Notes: a model not told the origin generated them from the letters alone. A stretch of 7,414 nt of DNA from Alloprevotella tannerae (GCA_015259305.1 JABZGO010000085.1:1-7414); one strand, 5' to 3'; counted from the first letter of the stretch, positions 1-7,170 are shown. Made by a program: numbers and translations.

Positions 1-740
1 GATTAGCATGACAAAAATACAAATAAAATCAGAGAAAATTGCCCCTTTTAAAAGAATATTTTTTAGTTGGTAGTATCTTAATTCTGGACATCTTCTTTCC
101 ATGACAAACTAATACTCAACGCCCGTTTAAGCCTTTTCAGTTACCGACTCAGTATGTCAATTTGTCTATTCATCCAATATACGGAGTAAACAACATCAAA
201 CACCGCCTTATCTTTCATCCTTACACAGGCGACAACCATCCACCCCCACCTTCGAAAATGACCACATAAAAAAAGAGGTTCTTCCGGAATTTGGAGTGAT
301 AGTGTTTAATATCTGATTATCAATAACTTTTATAATTTATATACTTTTATATCCCCTTTGTTTACTGATATTAAAGAATACAAAGTACTAATTTAAGGTT
401 ACGAAAGTTGTTGTTGTATCACATGGGTTATACACGCTACAAAATGCTTATAATTAACCGTTTACGAATTTTCTTTACTAACAAGTGGCATAAAGGAAAT
501 CATCGCATCACTCCAAATTCCGGAAGAGCCAAACAGTACTCTTTCACGCAGAAGATGTCAGAAGACTCCAATCGAATGATATCCTGCGCCCCAATAGACT
601 TATTGCCTTCGCACTCTTTTATTATATATTTTATCACTGACTAAACCTGCACAAGTAATCAATGTTTTTCCTTCCTTTATATGTATTTCCTCGACAAAAA
701 GAGTTCATTTCTTGCTTAAATGTTCCTATAAGCATTTATC
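1..740. other. Gene-free AT-rich stretch downstream of the leftward operon
   Basis: No reading frame here looks like a real protein on either strand. The only structured part is the terminal-inverted-repeat element at 277-530, listed separately. On the minus strand a frame beginning at the ATG at 102-100 stays open to the left edge (34 codons, with a hydrophobic end), but that is too short to call. The rest (1-276 and 531-740) shows no RNA gene or promoter that I can support. A 6-bp inverted repeat (713-718 with 729-734) lies just past the stop of the leftward 874-codon gene, but it is AT-rich and has no clear U-tract, so it is at best a weak terminator. Confidence 0.6.
277..530. mobile_element. 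MITE-like element or IS remnant with 24-bp terminal inverted repeats
   Basis: The left arm, 277-300, reads inward GGTTCTTCCGGAATTTGGAG and then TGAT. The right arm, 507-530, is its reverse complement except for one base (GGC in place of GGT at the outer end), and 21 bp are perfect. The arms enclose 206 bp of AT-rich DNA with no transposase-like frame. The total of 254 bp suits a non-autonomous element moved in trans, or the collapsed ends of an insertion sequence. The GG(C/T)TCTTCC ends loosely recall ISL3-family termini, which is a memory-based guess. ISL3 elements make 8-bp target duplications, but the flanks (269-276 and 531-538) agree at only about five of eight bases, so no duplication is demonstrated. 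Confidence 0.55.
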
Positions 741-3365
741 TTAGCGTATAATCATATGTTGAAAATCAAAAACCAACTTGCCTTGCTTTTTTATGAGTTC
801 TCCCATTGAAATTGTCCCTTTATAATAGACGGGAGATTGTGACGAAAAGTCGGCGGGTACAAAGTCTGTCTTGCTAAAAATAGTTTTCCCGATTGTAATC
901 GGAGGGAGGGTGTAATCAAGAATACTATTCTTTCCACTCCGAACCAATCTGAAAGGTATATAATTAGCTTGATTCTCTACTTGGACACAGAGTTCATCAT
1001 CAAATCGGAGAGAAGAAGCCTTGCCCTGGTTTGTCGTTTGGGAACTAAGGGTTACACCTTTACTTGAAAACTCGACCTCAGGAATTAGACGCAAAACATT
1101 GTAGCCGATAGTAGTCGGAACATTTTCCTTTGTAATGCGACACAGTGAGTTTTCAAAGATAAAGTCTCCTATTTTTAACTGCTTAATGATGCCGACAGCA
1201 TAATTGGACTTGCTATAAATCAGCTGGATATCGAATTTATGCTGCACTTTTTCAGAAACAATCACATAAGCCTCAGTCGGATCTAGATAGCCCGAAGCAG
1301 ACTTTCCATTAATGCGTATTTTTATAGACTCATCCTTGAGGTAGTCCAAAGTGGAATTATCCAATGTTGGCTTCAACAAAGGCTTTTCGTAAGACTGAAG
1401 CGCATCATATATCTGAACAAGTTCCATAAAAGCATTGAGCATGTTACCGCTAAAACGATCGCTATCGATCATTTTTTTGCAAATATCGGTAGCTGCCTTA
1501 TATTCGCCTTTAAAGGCTAAAGCATTCGTGGCCTCCATTGCAACTAAATAGAGTTGACTTTCCGATAGGTCATTATTTGGTCCACTCAAAAGTGTGTCTG
1601 CAAAAGCGATGATTGGCTCCGGATCATTCTTTCCTCTTGCGGCCAGCAGTCGCAAAAATATCCGTGTTGTATTGCTTGGGGTAGAAAGTAAGCGCGAAGC
1701 CAGATTGCGTTCTAGCATGAAAGCATCAGTGTTGTCCGATATTTCCTCATCTGAATCGTTCGGATCCTCTTGTTGCGAAAGAGGAGAAAAATTCATGGTT
1801 TCAAAATCTATCTTTGCATAATTAAGGCTATGGATAAAAGGATAGCCTATTATTCCTGCCATTTCTTTGTTTCCGACAGGCGAGAGAGACAAGTTAGGAA
1901 GCTTAACTGAAACCACATTTTGTTTGTTCTCATCATTAACAAAGTTAATTTGCAGTTGAAAATCTGTTGTATCAGTAATTAATGGCGAAAAGTTGGCTGC
2001 AGAAAATGTATTTGAGGGAAAATCCATATCCAAGATAAAAGAATAATCTCTCTTTTTATGGGCGCCTTTTACAAGAAGTCTTCCATCTTGATCCCAATAT
2101 ATATTGTGCGACGTGCGATGTTCTAACCTGTCGCTCTGTGCTACTTGAGGTTTAACGAACCATTTCTCTTTATAGATCTCTATTCGTCCTAATCGCCTCA
2201 ATTCGTTTGTACCTAAAATACTCGTTTGTATGCGAGAAAAACCATCTACAGGCAATACGGCGTAGCATAAAAGGTTACGAAAAACAATATCACCGCATGC
2301 CAACTCTGACACAAGCACCGGAGAGACAACAATAGGGCCCTCCCAGTCGTATACAACTATCGTATCGTTCAGCGGAATCAGCCCGCAGTTTCGGACATCT
2401 TGCGTAGACAACAAGGTATACTGCTGCGCAGTTGAGATGGTTAAAGATATTCTCTGCTGGTTATTGATTTGCGCGCTCGTCATAAGTGGCCAATAGCGAG
2501 AAACCTGCAAAGAAGCATCTGCACGAGTAAAAGTAAGGCTAGTCTTTCCTACATTTAAGTAGGCTTCACTTATAATTTGAGGCGATTTAATCAGATTGGG
2601 AAATTTACTTTGAAAAGGTTCTGATTGACAAAGTTGAGATAGCGCCTGCCAGTCTCCCTTACGCATCAACTCATTCGCACTAATATCAAAAATCGTTTTG
2701 AGATCATCCAACGAAAGTGAGTCTGCATGCTGCTTTAACAGTGTTTCAGCGTAACTCAATGCAGCTTTGTTGTTATTAAATGCGTCAGCCAACAGCATTT
2801 TGCCCAACAACTTTTGCATTTGAGGAAGCTTATCAAGCTCTTCTTCATAAATAGTAAGTTCAGCTATATTACGTTGTTGAATTAGCCCTTGAATACGGCC
2901 TGCAACGGTCCCGTCAGTATAGTTTAATGCTTGCTGTTTTAAAGTTTGTAGTAGTTTCATTGCCTGCTTTCGATAGCGATGGCGCTTCATATATTGCAAT
3001 TGTAGATCAGCAAAGTCTATTAACTCGGTATACGCCCCCTCTTTTAATAGTGTTTCGCCCTTGAGATTGATAAGCGAAACCCTTGTGTTACTATTAAGCG
3101 AGGCCGGATATTGCGTCATCAAGCTGTCAATACAGGCAACCATTCGCTCAATGTCGCCTTCAGCATGCGAAAGCACCAAATCACAATAAAGACGAGACGG
3201 AGCAGAGAGTTGATTTTTTGCTTTGTCATAAAGAGGACGCAGTAAGCGTACATCACCTTTTGACGCATACAGCAAAACTTGCTGTGTGATAGTATCTTTC
3301 GATATTTGCGCGAAACAATATTGCACACAACATATTACGACAATCAGAAATAAAATCCGTCTCAT
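741..3365 (-). CDS. Exported TPR-like protein with four degenerate retropepsin-like lobes (probable pseudo-aspartyl protease)
   Basis: An 874-residue protein of unknown function. Residues 1-20 form a signal peptide (basic MRR, a hydrophobic run, then CFA-Q) without a proper lipobox, so it is probably periplasmic. Residues 25-260 are helical TPR-like repeats. Residues 305-525 look like two retropepsin-type lobes with end motifs GTNELRRLGRIEIY (385-398) and GIIGYPFIHSLNYAKIDF (504-521). An acidic linker (531-547) leads to a second helical segment (550-660). Residues 680-874 look like two more lobes, ending TIGYNVLRLIPEVEF (752-766) and GTISMGELIKKQGKLVFDF (850-868). The catalytic D-T/S-G triplet appears as S-T-A (311-313), D-M-D (446-448), D-P-T (695-697) and R-S-G (809-811), so none is intact and peptidase activity is doubtful. 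It starts 30 bp after the true folC stop, so it is probably cotranscribed. The TPR and retropepsin calls are by eye: the end motifs are fairly convincing and the lobe boundaries approximate. Confidence 0.75.
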   Translation of the reverse strand: MRRILFLIVVICCVQYCFAQISKDTITQQVLLYASKGDVRLLRPLYDKAKNQLSAPSRLYCDLVLSHAEGDIERMVACIDSLMTQYPASLNSNTRVSLINLKGETLLKEGAYTELIDFADLQLQYMKRHRYRKQAMKLLQTLKQQALNYTDGTVAGRIQGLIQQRNIAELTIYEEELDKLPQMQKLLGKMLLADAFNNNKAALSYAETLLKQHADSLSLDDLKTIFDISANELMRKGDWQALSQLCQSEPFQSKFPNLIKSPQIISEAYLNVGKTSLTFTRADASLQVSRYWPLMTSAQINNQQRISLTISTAQQYTLLSTQDVRNCGLIPLNDTIVVYDWEGPIVVSPVLVSELACGDIVFRNLLCYAVLPVDGFSRIQTSILGTNELRRLGRIEIYKEKWFVKPQVAQSDRLEHRTSHNIYWDQDGRLLVKGAHKKRDYSFILDMDFPSNTFSAANFSPLITDTTDFQLQINFVNDENKQNVVSVKLPNLSLSPVGNKEMAGIIGYPFIHSLNYAKIDFETMNFSPLSQQEDPNDSDEEISDNTDAFMLERNLASRLLSTPSNTTRIFLRLLAARGKNDPEPIIAFADTLLSGPNNDLSESQLYLVAMEATNALAFKGEYKAATDICKKMIDSDRFSGNMLNAFMELVQIYDALQSYEKPLLKPTLDNSTLDYLKDESIKIRINGKSASGYLDPTEAYVIVSEKVQHKFDIQLIYSKSNYAVGIIKQLKIGDFIFENSLCRITKENVPTTIGYNVLRLIPEVEFSSKGVTLSSQTTNQGKASSLRFDDELCVQVENQANYIPFRLVRSGKNSILDYTLPPITIGKTIFSKTDFVPADFSSQSPVYYKGTISMGELIKKQGKLVFDFQHMIIR

Positions 3366-3395
3366 AAGTCGAGTATCTTTAAGTGATAGATAATG

Positions 3396-4693
3396 CTAAT
3401 CCTCTTTTTGAAGAAAAGATAGTAAGTCTGCGATAACAAAGTTGCTCCCACCGACAAAGATCGTGTCTTCCGGACTTGCAGCCTTCAATGCCGCTTGGTA
3501 TGCATCTGAAACGTGATGAAACACCTGACCAGTTCTATCGTGGCTGCGCGCAAAGTCTGAATCTCATCTTCAGAAAAAGAACGAGCCGTATTGGCACGGG
3601 TCCAATAAAAACAGGCATTTTCGGGCAATTCTGCAATGACGGCATCAGCAGCTTTATCGTTGGCCATACCAAAAATGATGTGCAGTCGACCGGAGACGCC
3701 GCGCAACTGATGATTTAAATACTTCCACCCGCCTGCATTGTGTCCCGTATCGCAAACAACTTTCGGCTGTTCGCGCAACACTTGCCATCGTCCCATCAAA
3801 CCGGTAAGTTTGCAAACGTTTCTAAAGCCGTTTGTAATGGCACGCTCAGTAAGCCACTGCCCTACCTCAGTTTGCTTTAAGATATTCAAAGCCTTCAGAA
3901 TCGTGTTGGCATTTTTTACCTGACATTCTCCTGCAAGCTCGCCTTTTAGTTCTGCATAATTTCGCGTTTGATACACTCTTAGTCCATCAGAAGAAAGAAA
4001 AGAGGAAAGCACTTCAGGTTGCTCATCGGCAAAAGTAATCGGAGCATCCATCTCTGCGGCCTTTTCTGCAAACACCTTATAAGTTTCAGGTTGCGTCTCT
4101 CCTATTACAACAGGTATGTGTGACTTAATAATACCTGCCTTCTCGCCTGCAATAGCCGACAAAGTATCTCCCAAAAACTCTGTATGATCTTTGCTGATAT
4201 TTGTAATGATCGAAAGCAACGGAGTAATAACATTGGTACAATCTAATCTTCCTCCCAAGCCCACCTCTACGACAGCTATATCTACCTGTTCTACGGCAAA
4301 ATAGTGAAGTGCAAGTGCTGTAGTGATTTCAAAAAAAGACGGATGAAGAGGCTCAAAGAATGGGCGCTCTTTTTCCACAAAATCAACGACAAACTGCTCG
4401 GAAATCATTTCTCCATTTATTCTTATGCGCTCACGAAAGTCTAATAGGTGCGGAGAAGTATAGAGTCCCACTTTCAGGCCGGCTGATTGCAAAATCGCAG
4501 CTAAAGTATGACAGCAAGAGCCTTTGCCATTTGTCCCCGCAACGTGAATCGTTTTATACTTTTTGTGCGGAAATCCAAAATGAGCATCTAAAGCATAAGT
4601 CGTTTGAAGGCCGGGCTTGTAAGCCGAAGCACCCAAATGCTGAAAGAGGGGCGTACTATTAAAGAGGTAGTCAATCGTTGCTTGATAATCCAT
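3396..4693 (-). CDS. folC: Folylpolyglutamate synthase / dihydrofolate synthase, frameshifted near the 3' end
   Basis: A cytoplasmic Mur-ligase-family enzyme that adds glutamate to folates using ATP, and in many bacteria also to dihydropteroate. Numbering from the ATG at 4693, the P-loop GTNGKGS is at 53-59, SPHLLDFRERI at 80-90, VEVGLGGRLDCTN at 142-154, the DH-containing TNISKDHTEFLG at 164-175, GEKAGIIK at 183-190, and CDTGHNAGGW (C-terminal domain) at 314-323. The uninterrupted frame ends at 3485 with a non-homologous tail (RCFITFQMHTKRH). The next frame encodes the expected end, including VFHHVSDAYQAAL and EDTIFVGGSNFVIADLL, and stops at 3398-3396. One base is missing near 3524-3532 (CTGGTCAGG); restoring a G gives L-G-Q-V-F and a 432-residue protein, normal for the family. 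An in-frame ATG at 4768 would overlap the end of mazG and add 25 unlike residues, so I prefer 4693. Whether the shift is a mutation or a sequence error cannot be told here. Confidence 0.9.
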
Positions 4694-4739
4694 GTTGATT
4701 GTTGCTTCAAGATAACCAATTAATAGAGGCGGATGTTGC

Positions 4740-5549
4740 TTACTTTTGTTCTGAAGCCTTCGCTTCATCCCAGAACTGGTCCATTTCTTGGAGAGTCATG
4801 TCTTTCAAGTTACGCCCCTGTTCTTTTACACGTTGTTCAAGATAATTAAAGCGGCGTATAAACTTCCGATTCGTCTGCTCCAGCGCATTATCCGGATTGA
4901 TATGGTAAAGGCGGGCTGCATTGATCAAGCTAAACATCACGTCGCCAAACTCAGCCGTGGCTTTTTCTTTCGAAAGTTTTTCGGCTTTCATTTCAGCCTC
5001 AAACTCTTGAATCTCTTCCTTCACCTTAGTCCAAACCTGTTCTTTTTCATCCCAATCAAAACCTACGCCGCGCGCCTTATCTTGAATGCGATAAGCTTTG
5101 ATGAGCGCCGGCAGCGACTCGGGAACGCCGCCCAGAACAGTCTTATTTCCTTCTTTCTCCTGCGTCTTTAGTTGCTCCCATTGCGCTTTTACCTGCTCCG
5201 AAGATGTGACTTGTGTAAGCACACCATCTTTTGGCGGATAAACATGGGGGTGACGATAAATCAGTTTGTCGCATACTGTATTACACACATCAGCAATATC
5301 AAACTGCTTCGATTCCTCTCCGATTTTAGAATAGAAGACTATGTGCATAATAATATCCCCCAACTCTTCACGAATATCAGCCATATTACCACCCAATATC
5401 GCTTCTGAAAGCTCATAGGTTTCTTCGATCGTATTAGGACGCAAACTTTGAATCGTCTGCTTATGATCCCAAGGGCATTTCTCGCGCAACGTATCCATTA
5501 CGTCCAATAGTCGCTCAAAAGCCCTCAATTTTTCTATAGTTGTATGCAT
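4740..5549 (-). CDS. mazG: Nucleoside triphosphate pyrophosphohydrolase MazG
   Basis: A cytoplasmic all-alpha NTP pyrophosphohydrolase that hydrolyses (d)NTPs to the monophosphate and pyrophosphate. It clears abnormal nucleotides and in some bacteria influences (p)ppGpp. The 269-residue length matches the two-domain MazG type. The N-terminal domain has the opening REKCPWDHKQT (22-32) and metal motifs ExxE (E43-E46) and ExxD (E62-D65). The C-terminal domain repeats them as E179-E182 and E200-D203, so both halves keep Mg2+ ligands. SLPALIKAYRIQDKARGVGF (145-164) and the end LQEMDQFWDEAK are typical. It is the first gene of the leftward cluster and ends 46 bp before the folC ATG. The start at 5549 has no Shine-Dalgarno site, as is common in Bacteroidales. 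A candidate promoter lies about 110 bp upstream. Confidence 0.95.
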   Translation of the reverse strand: MHTTIEKLRAFERLLDVMDTLREKCPWDHKQTIQSLRPNTIEETYELSEAILGGNMADIREELGDIIMHIVFYSKIGEESKQFDIADVCNTVCDKLIYRHPHVYPPKDGVLTQVTSSEQVKAQWEQLKTQEKEGNKTVLGGVPESLPALIKAYRIQDKARGVGFDWDEKEQVWTKVKEEIQEFEAEMKAEKLSKEKATAEFGDVMFSLINAARLYHINPDNALEQTNRKFIRRFNYLEQRVKEQGRNLKDMTLQEMDQFWDEAKASEQK

Positions 5550-5666
5550 AACTAAAATTTATTACTGTATGCGTTTGACTAACTTTTACGCCATTTTTAT
5601 ATCTAATGAGAGATAAAAAGCAATACACATCTCGGTTAATCAGCATTCTAATATGAGTTTCATGGG

Positions 5667-5674
5667 CAAAGGTA
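5667..5674 (-). promoter_or_regulatory. Probable Bacteroidetes-type -7 box for the mazG operon
   Basis: On the minus strand this reads TACCTTTG followed by C, an exact match to the Bacteroidetes sigma consensus TAnnTTTG. The expected -33 TTG, about 20 bp upstream (near 5694), is not recognisable, so the match rests on the -7 box alone. Transcription would start near 5660, giving mazG a 5' UTR of about 110 nt. Confidence 0.5.
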
Positions 5675-5708
5675 GCAATAAATCTTCACCTATTTATTGT
5701 ATGATTTC

Positions 5709-5738
5709 TTTTATTTAAATAAAATCGAATGCGTTCGA
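5709..5738. repeat. 16-bp AT palindrome and adjacent 5-bp hairpin
   Basis: TTTTATTTAAATAAAA (5709-5724) is a perfect 16-nt palindrome. Immediately after it, TCGAA (5725-5729) pairs with TTCGA (5734-5738) around TGCG. Both lie just upstream of the candidate mazG promoter and could be an operator or simply AT-rich sequence. No function is claimed. Confidence 0.4.
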
Positions 5739-5792
5739 CACATAAAAAAGCATACAAACGCCCTATTTTTAAGCGAAAAACGCGATCAAGCC

Positions 5793-5880
5793 TTGTACTA
5801 TCGTGAGTGTAAACTTGTACCCTCACGATAGTACAAGTTTACGCTCGTGAAAGAACAATCGTACGCTCACGAGCGTACAA
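5793..5880. repeat. Tandem pair of 44-bp hairpin units with compensating stem changes
   Basis: Unit 1 (5793-5836) and unit 2 (5837-5880) are head to tail and agree at 31 of 44 positions. Each is an inverted repeat of a 15-bp arm of the form TTGTAC-NN-TCGTGAG, separated by 14 nt. Unit 1 arms (5793-5807 and 5822-5836) are perfect, and one more base pairs outside. Unit 2 arms (5837-5851 and 5866-5880) match at 12 of 15, with an 11-bp perfect core. The two N bases are TA in both arms of unit 1 and GC in both arms of unit 2, so pairing is kept. Alternative pairings overlap: 5809-5820 with 5831-5842 (12 bp perfect), and 5861-5868 with 5871-5878 (8 bp). It lies between divergent promoters, so it is not an obvious terminator for either neighbour. 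It could be a REP-like intergenic element, a protein-binding array or a small structured RNA. Confidence 0.75.
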
Positions 5881-5890
5881 CACAAAAATC

Positions 5891-5938
5891 AGCTTAAAGC
5901 ACAACAGGCTCCATACTTTCGATATTTTACTTTAAGCT
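5891..5938. repeat. 9-bp inverted repeat with 30-nt spacer
   Basis: AGCTTAAAG (5891-5899) is the exact reverse complement of CTTTAAGCT (5930-5938). It sits 10 bp to the right of the 44-bp hairpin units. Its length and AT-richness make chance possible, and no function can be assigned. Confidence 0.35.
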
Positions 5939-6024
5939 TTCAGATATACGACTCAACAAGCCATATACTTAGTAATAGACTTTAAAAGTAATCACTCATC
6001 AGCCAGAAAGATAATTCCGACTTT

Positions 6025-6131
6025 TAGCGTCTTATTTATACGCTACACAACTTCATATTGGCCGCCTTGCGTATCATATTTCGAGCTGTTCTTTCCTAAA
6101 AACAGCGATATAAATCGCTCTGTCCTAAAAA
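6025..6131. repeat. Series of three small hairpins and a short direct repeat upstream of the rplM promoter
   Basis: TAGCGT (6025-6030) pairs with ACGCTA (6040-6045). GCTGTT (6085-6090) pairs with AACAGC (6101-6106). GCGAT (6105-6109) pairs with ATCGC (6114-6118) around ATAA; the last two overlap by two bases and so compete. TCCTAAAAA occurs at 6094-6102 and again at 6123-6131, 29 bp apart. These stems are short. They may form a regulatory site upstream of the ribosomal promoter or the end of an unrecognised small RNA. Confidence 0.3.
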
Positions 6132-6146
6132 GAAACGCAAAAAAAC

Positions 6147-6177
6147 TTTGTAGGTTAGTCCAAAATGCCTACTTTTG
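6147..6177 (+). promoter_or_regulatory. Bacteroidetes-type promoter of the rplM-rpsI operon
   Basis: The -33 element TTTG (6147-6150) and the -7 element TACTTTTG (6170-6177, followed by C) are 19 bp apart, matching the Bacteroidetes consensus TTG / TAnnTTTG in sequence and spacing. Transcription should start near 6183, leaving about 130 nt of untranslated leader before rplM. Confidence 0.8.
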
Positions 6178-6182
6178 CAGGC

Positions 6183-6313
6183 CGATTATTATCTGCGGCG
6201 TAAAAAACGCTGCAAAACTGTTAGTTAAGAAAGGGCTACCTTTGGCCAGGTAATGGATCTTTCGAGACAAACAGCCGAAAATTTAGTAGTAATACAATTA
6301 AAACAAACGAAGA
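6183..6313 (+). promoter_or_regulatory. Candidate structured leader of rplM (possible L13 autoregulatory element)
   Basis: The predicted 5' UTR contains several stems. TGCGGCG (6194-6200) pairs with CGCTGCA (6208-6214) with one G-U, around an A-rich loop. CTGTT (6218-6222) pairs with AACAG (6270-6274), enclosing TACCT (6237-6241) paired with AGGTA (6248-6252), and possibly a 3-bp stem capped by TTCG (6258-6267). This branching arrangement over a ribosomal protein gene is what an autoregulatory leader would look like, and L13 operons in other phyla are known to carry such leaders. The fold is my hand pairing. I have not matched it to a named RNA family. Confidence 0.5.
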
Positions 6314-6775
6314 GTGGACACTTTAAGTTACAAGACCATTTCTGCAAACAAAGAGACTGCGAATAAGGAATGGGTCGTAGTAGATGCTACAGACCAGATT
6401 CTTGGCCGTCTCAGCTCAAAGGTTGCCAAACTGCTTCGCGGCAAGTACAAACCAAACTTTACTCCGCACGTAGATTGTGGTGACAACGTGATCATCATTA
6501 ATGCCGACAAGGTTAAATTGACCGGCAATAAGATGACAGATCGTATTTATTATTCTTATACGGGTTATCCCGGCGGCCAACGCGAACAAACGCCGGCTTC
6601 AATCATGGCTAAACCCAATGGTGCTGAAAGACTTTTGCTGCGTACGGTAAAAGGTATGCTCCCTAAGAATCGCCTTGGTGCACAATTGCTTAAAAATCTC
6701 CACGTCTATGAAGGCGCAGAACATAAGCACGAAGCACAATCTCCGAAGGTGATTGATATTAACCAGTATAAATAA
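6314..6775 (+). CDS. rplM: 50S ribosomal protein L13 (uL13)
   Basis: An early-assembling 23S rRNA-binding protein of the large subunit. The 153-residue product has the normal length for Bacteroidales, whose L13 carries a short N-terminal extension compared with the roughly 142-residue E. coli protein. Visible landmarks are DATDQILGRLSSKVAKLLRGK (25-45, family start), the basic segment ending CGDNVIIINADK, and the signature VKGMLPKNRLG (112-122). The start is GTG at 6314-6316. It gives MDTLSYKT, the usual N-terminus in this order, so I accept it over later ATGs. No Shine-Dalgarno sequence is evident; the upstream bases are A-rich. It is the first gene of the rightward operon. Confidence 0.97.
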   Translation: MDTLSYKTISANKETANKEWVVVDATDQILGRLSSKVAKLLRGKYKPNFTPHVDCGDNVIIINADKVKLTGNKMTDRIYYSYTGYPGGQREQTPASIMAKPNGAERLLLRTVKGMLPKNRLGAQLLKNLHVYEGAEHKHEAQSPKVIDINQYK

Positions 6776-6783
6776 GAAAGAAT

Positions 6784-7170
6784 ATGGATATGATTAATGC
6801 AACAGGCCGCCGCAAAAGCGCCGTAGCACGTGTATTCTTGACCGAAGGTACGGGTAAGATTACAATTAATAAAAGAGACCTGACGGAATACTTCCCCTCG
6901 CCTATTCTTCAGTACGTGGTAAAACAACCACTTCAGCTGCTTGACGCAACAGAGAAGTATGACATCAAAGTAAATATTGACGGCGGTGGTTTCACGGGCC
7001 AAAGTCAAGCGTTGCGCTTAGCGATTGCTCGTGCATTGGTGAAGATCAATGCTGAGGATAAGAAAGCCCTCCGCACAGAAGGCTTCATCACTCGCGACTC
7101 TCGCGTTGTTGAACGTAAAAAACCGGGACGCCCCAAAGCACGTCGTCGCTTCCAATTCAGCAAACGTTAA
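6784..7170 (+). CDS. rpsI: 30S ribosomal protein S9 (uS9)
   Basis: A small-subunit head protein whose C-terminal tail reaches the P-site tRNA anticodon stem-loop. At 128 residues it has the standard length. The sequence shows GRRKSAVARVFL (8-19), the S9 signature GGGFTGQSQALRLAIARAL (67-85), and the basic end KKPGRPKARRRFQFSKR with the invariant final SKR. It starts 8 bp after the rplM stop, so translation of the pair is probably linked. The ATG at 6784 is preferred to the one two codons later because it gives the usual spacing from the N-terminus to the GRRK motif. Confidence 0.97.
   Translation: MDMINATGRRKSAVARVFLTEGTGKITINKRDLTEYFPSPILQYVVKQPLQLLDATEKYDIKVNIDGGGFTGQSQALRLAIARALVKINAEDKKALRTEGFITRDSRVVERKKPGRPKARRRFQFSKR

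Larger units (their letters stand above)
5550..6313. other. Divergent intergenic region between mazG and rplM
   Basis: 764 bp without a protein gene on either strand. From left to right it holds the probable mazG promoter, an AT palindrome and small hairpin (5709-5738), a tandem pair of 44-bp hairpin units (5793-5880), a 9-bp inverted repeat with a 30-nt spacer (5891-5899 with 5930-5938), several small hairpins (6025-6118), the rplM promoter (6147-6177) and the rplM leader. No tRNA or rRNA is present. The two TAnnTTTG boxes listed separately are the only matches I found, one per direction, both placed sensibly for the flanking genes. Confidence 0.7.

Noticed and set aside
1..102. Minus-strand frame from an ATG at 102 open to the left edge (34 codons, hydrophobic end)
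   Set aside because: AT-rich sequence makes a frame of this length likely by chance. No family is recognisable and there is no promoter match.
408..644. Plus-strand 78-codon frame crossing the right terminal repeat
   Set aside because: It starts at a TTG, shows no protein family and runs through the inverted repeat arm, so it is probably spurious.
713..734. Terminator after the 874-codon gene
   Set aside because: The stem is 6 AT-rich bp with a 10-nt loop and no U-run directly after it on the minus strand.
3485..4768. folC called with the upstream ATG at 4768 and the stop at 3485
   Set aside because: The first 25 residues do not resemble FolC and would overlap the end of mazG. The end at 3485 reflects the frameshift.
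5793..5836. Rho-independent terminator
   Set aside because: It lies between divergent genes with no transcript known to end there, and neither side has a U-tract.
5793..5880. CRISPR array
   Set aside because: Only two imperfect tandem units in which the palindromes fill the unit; there are no unique spacers between identical repeats and no cas genes.
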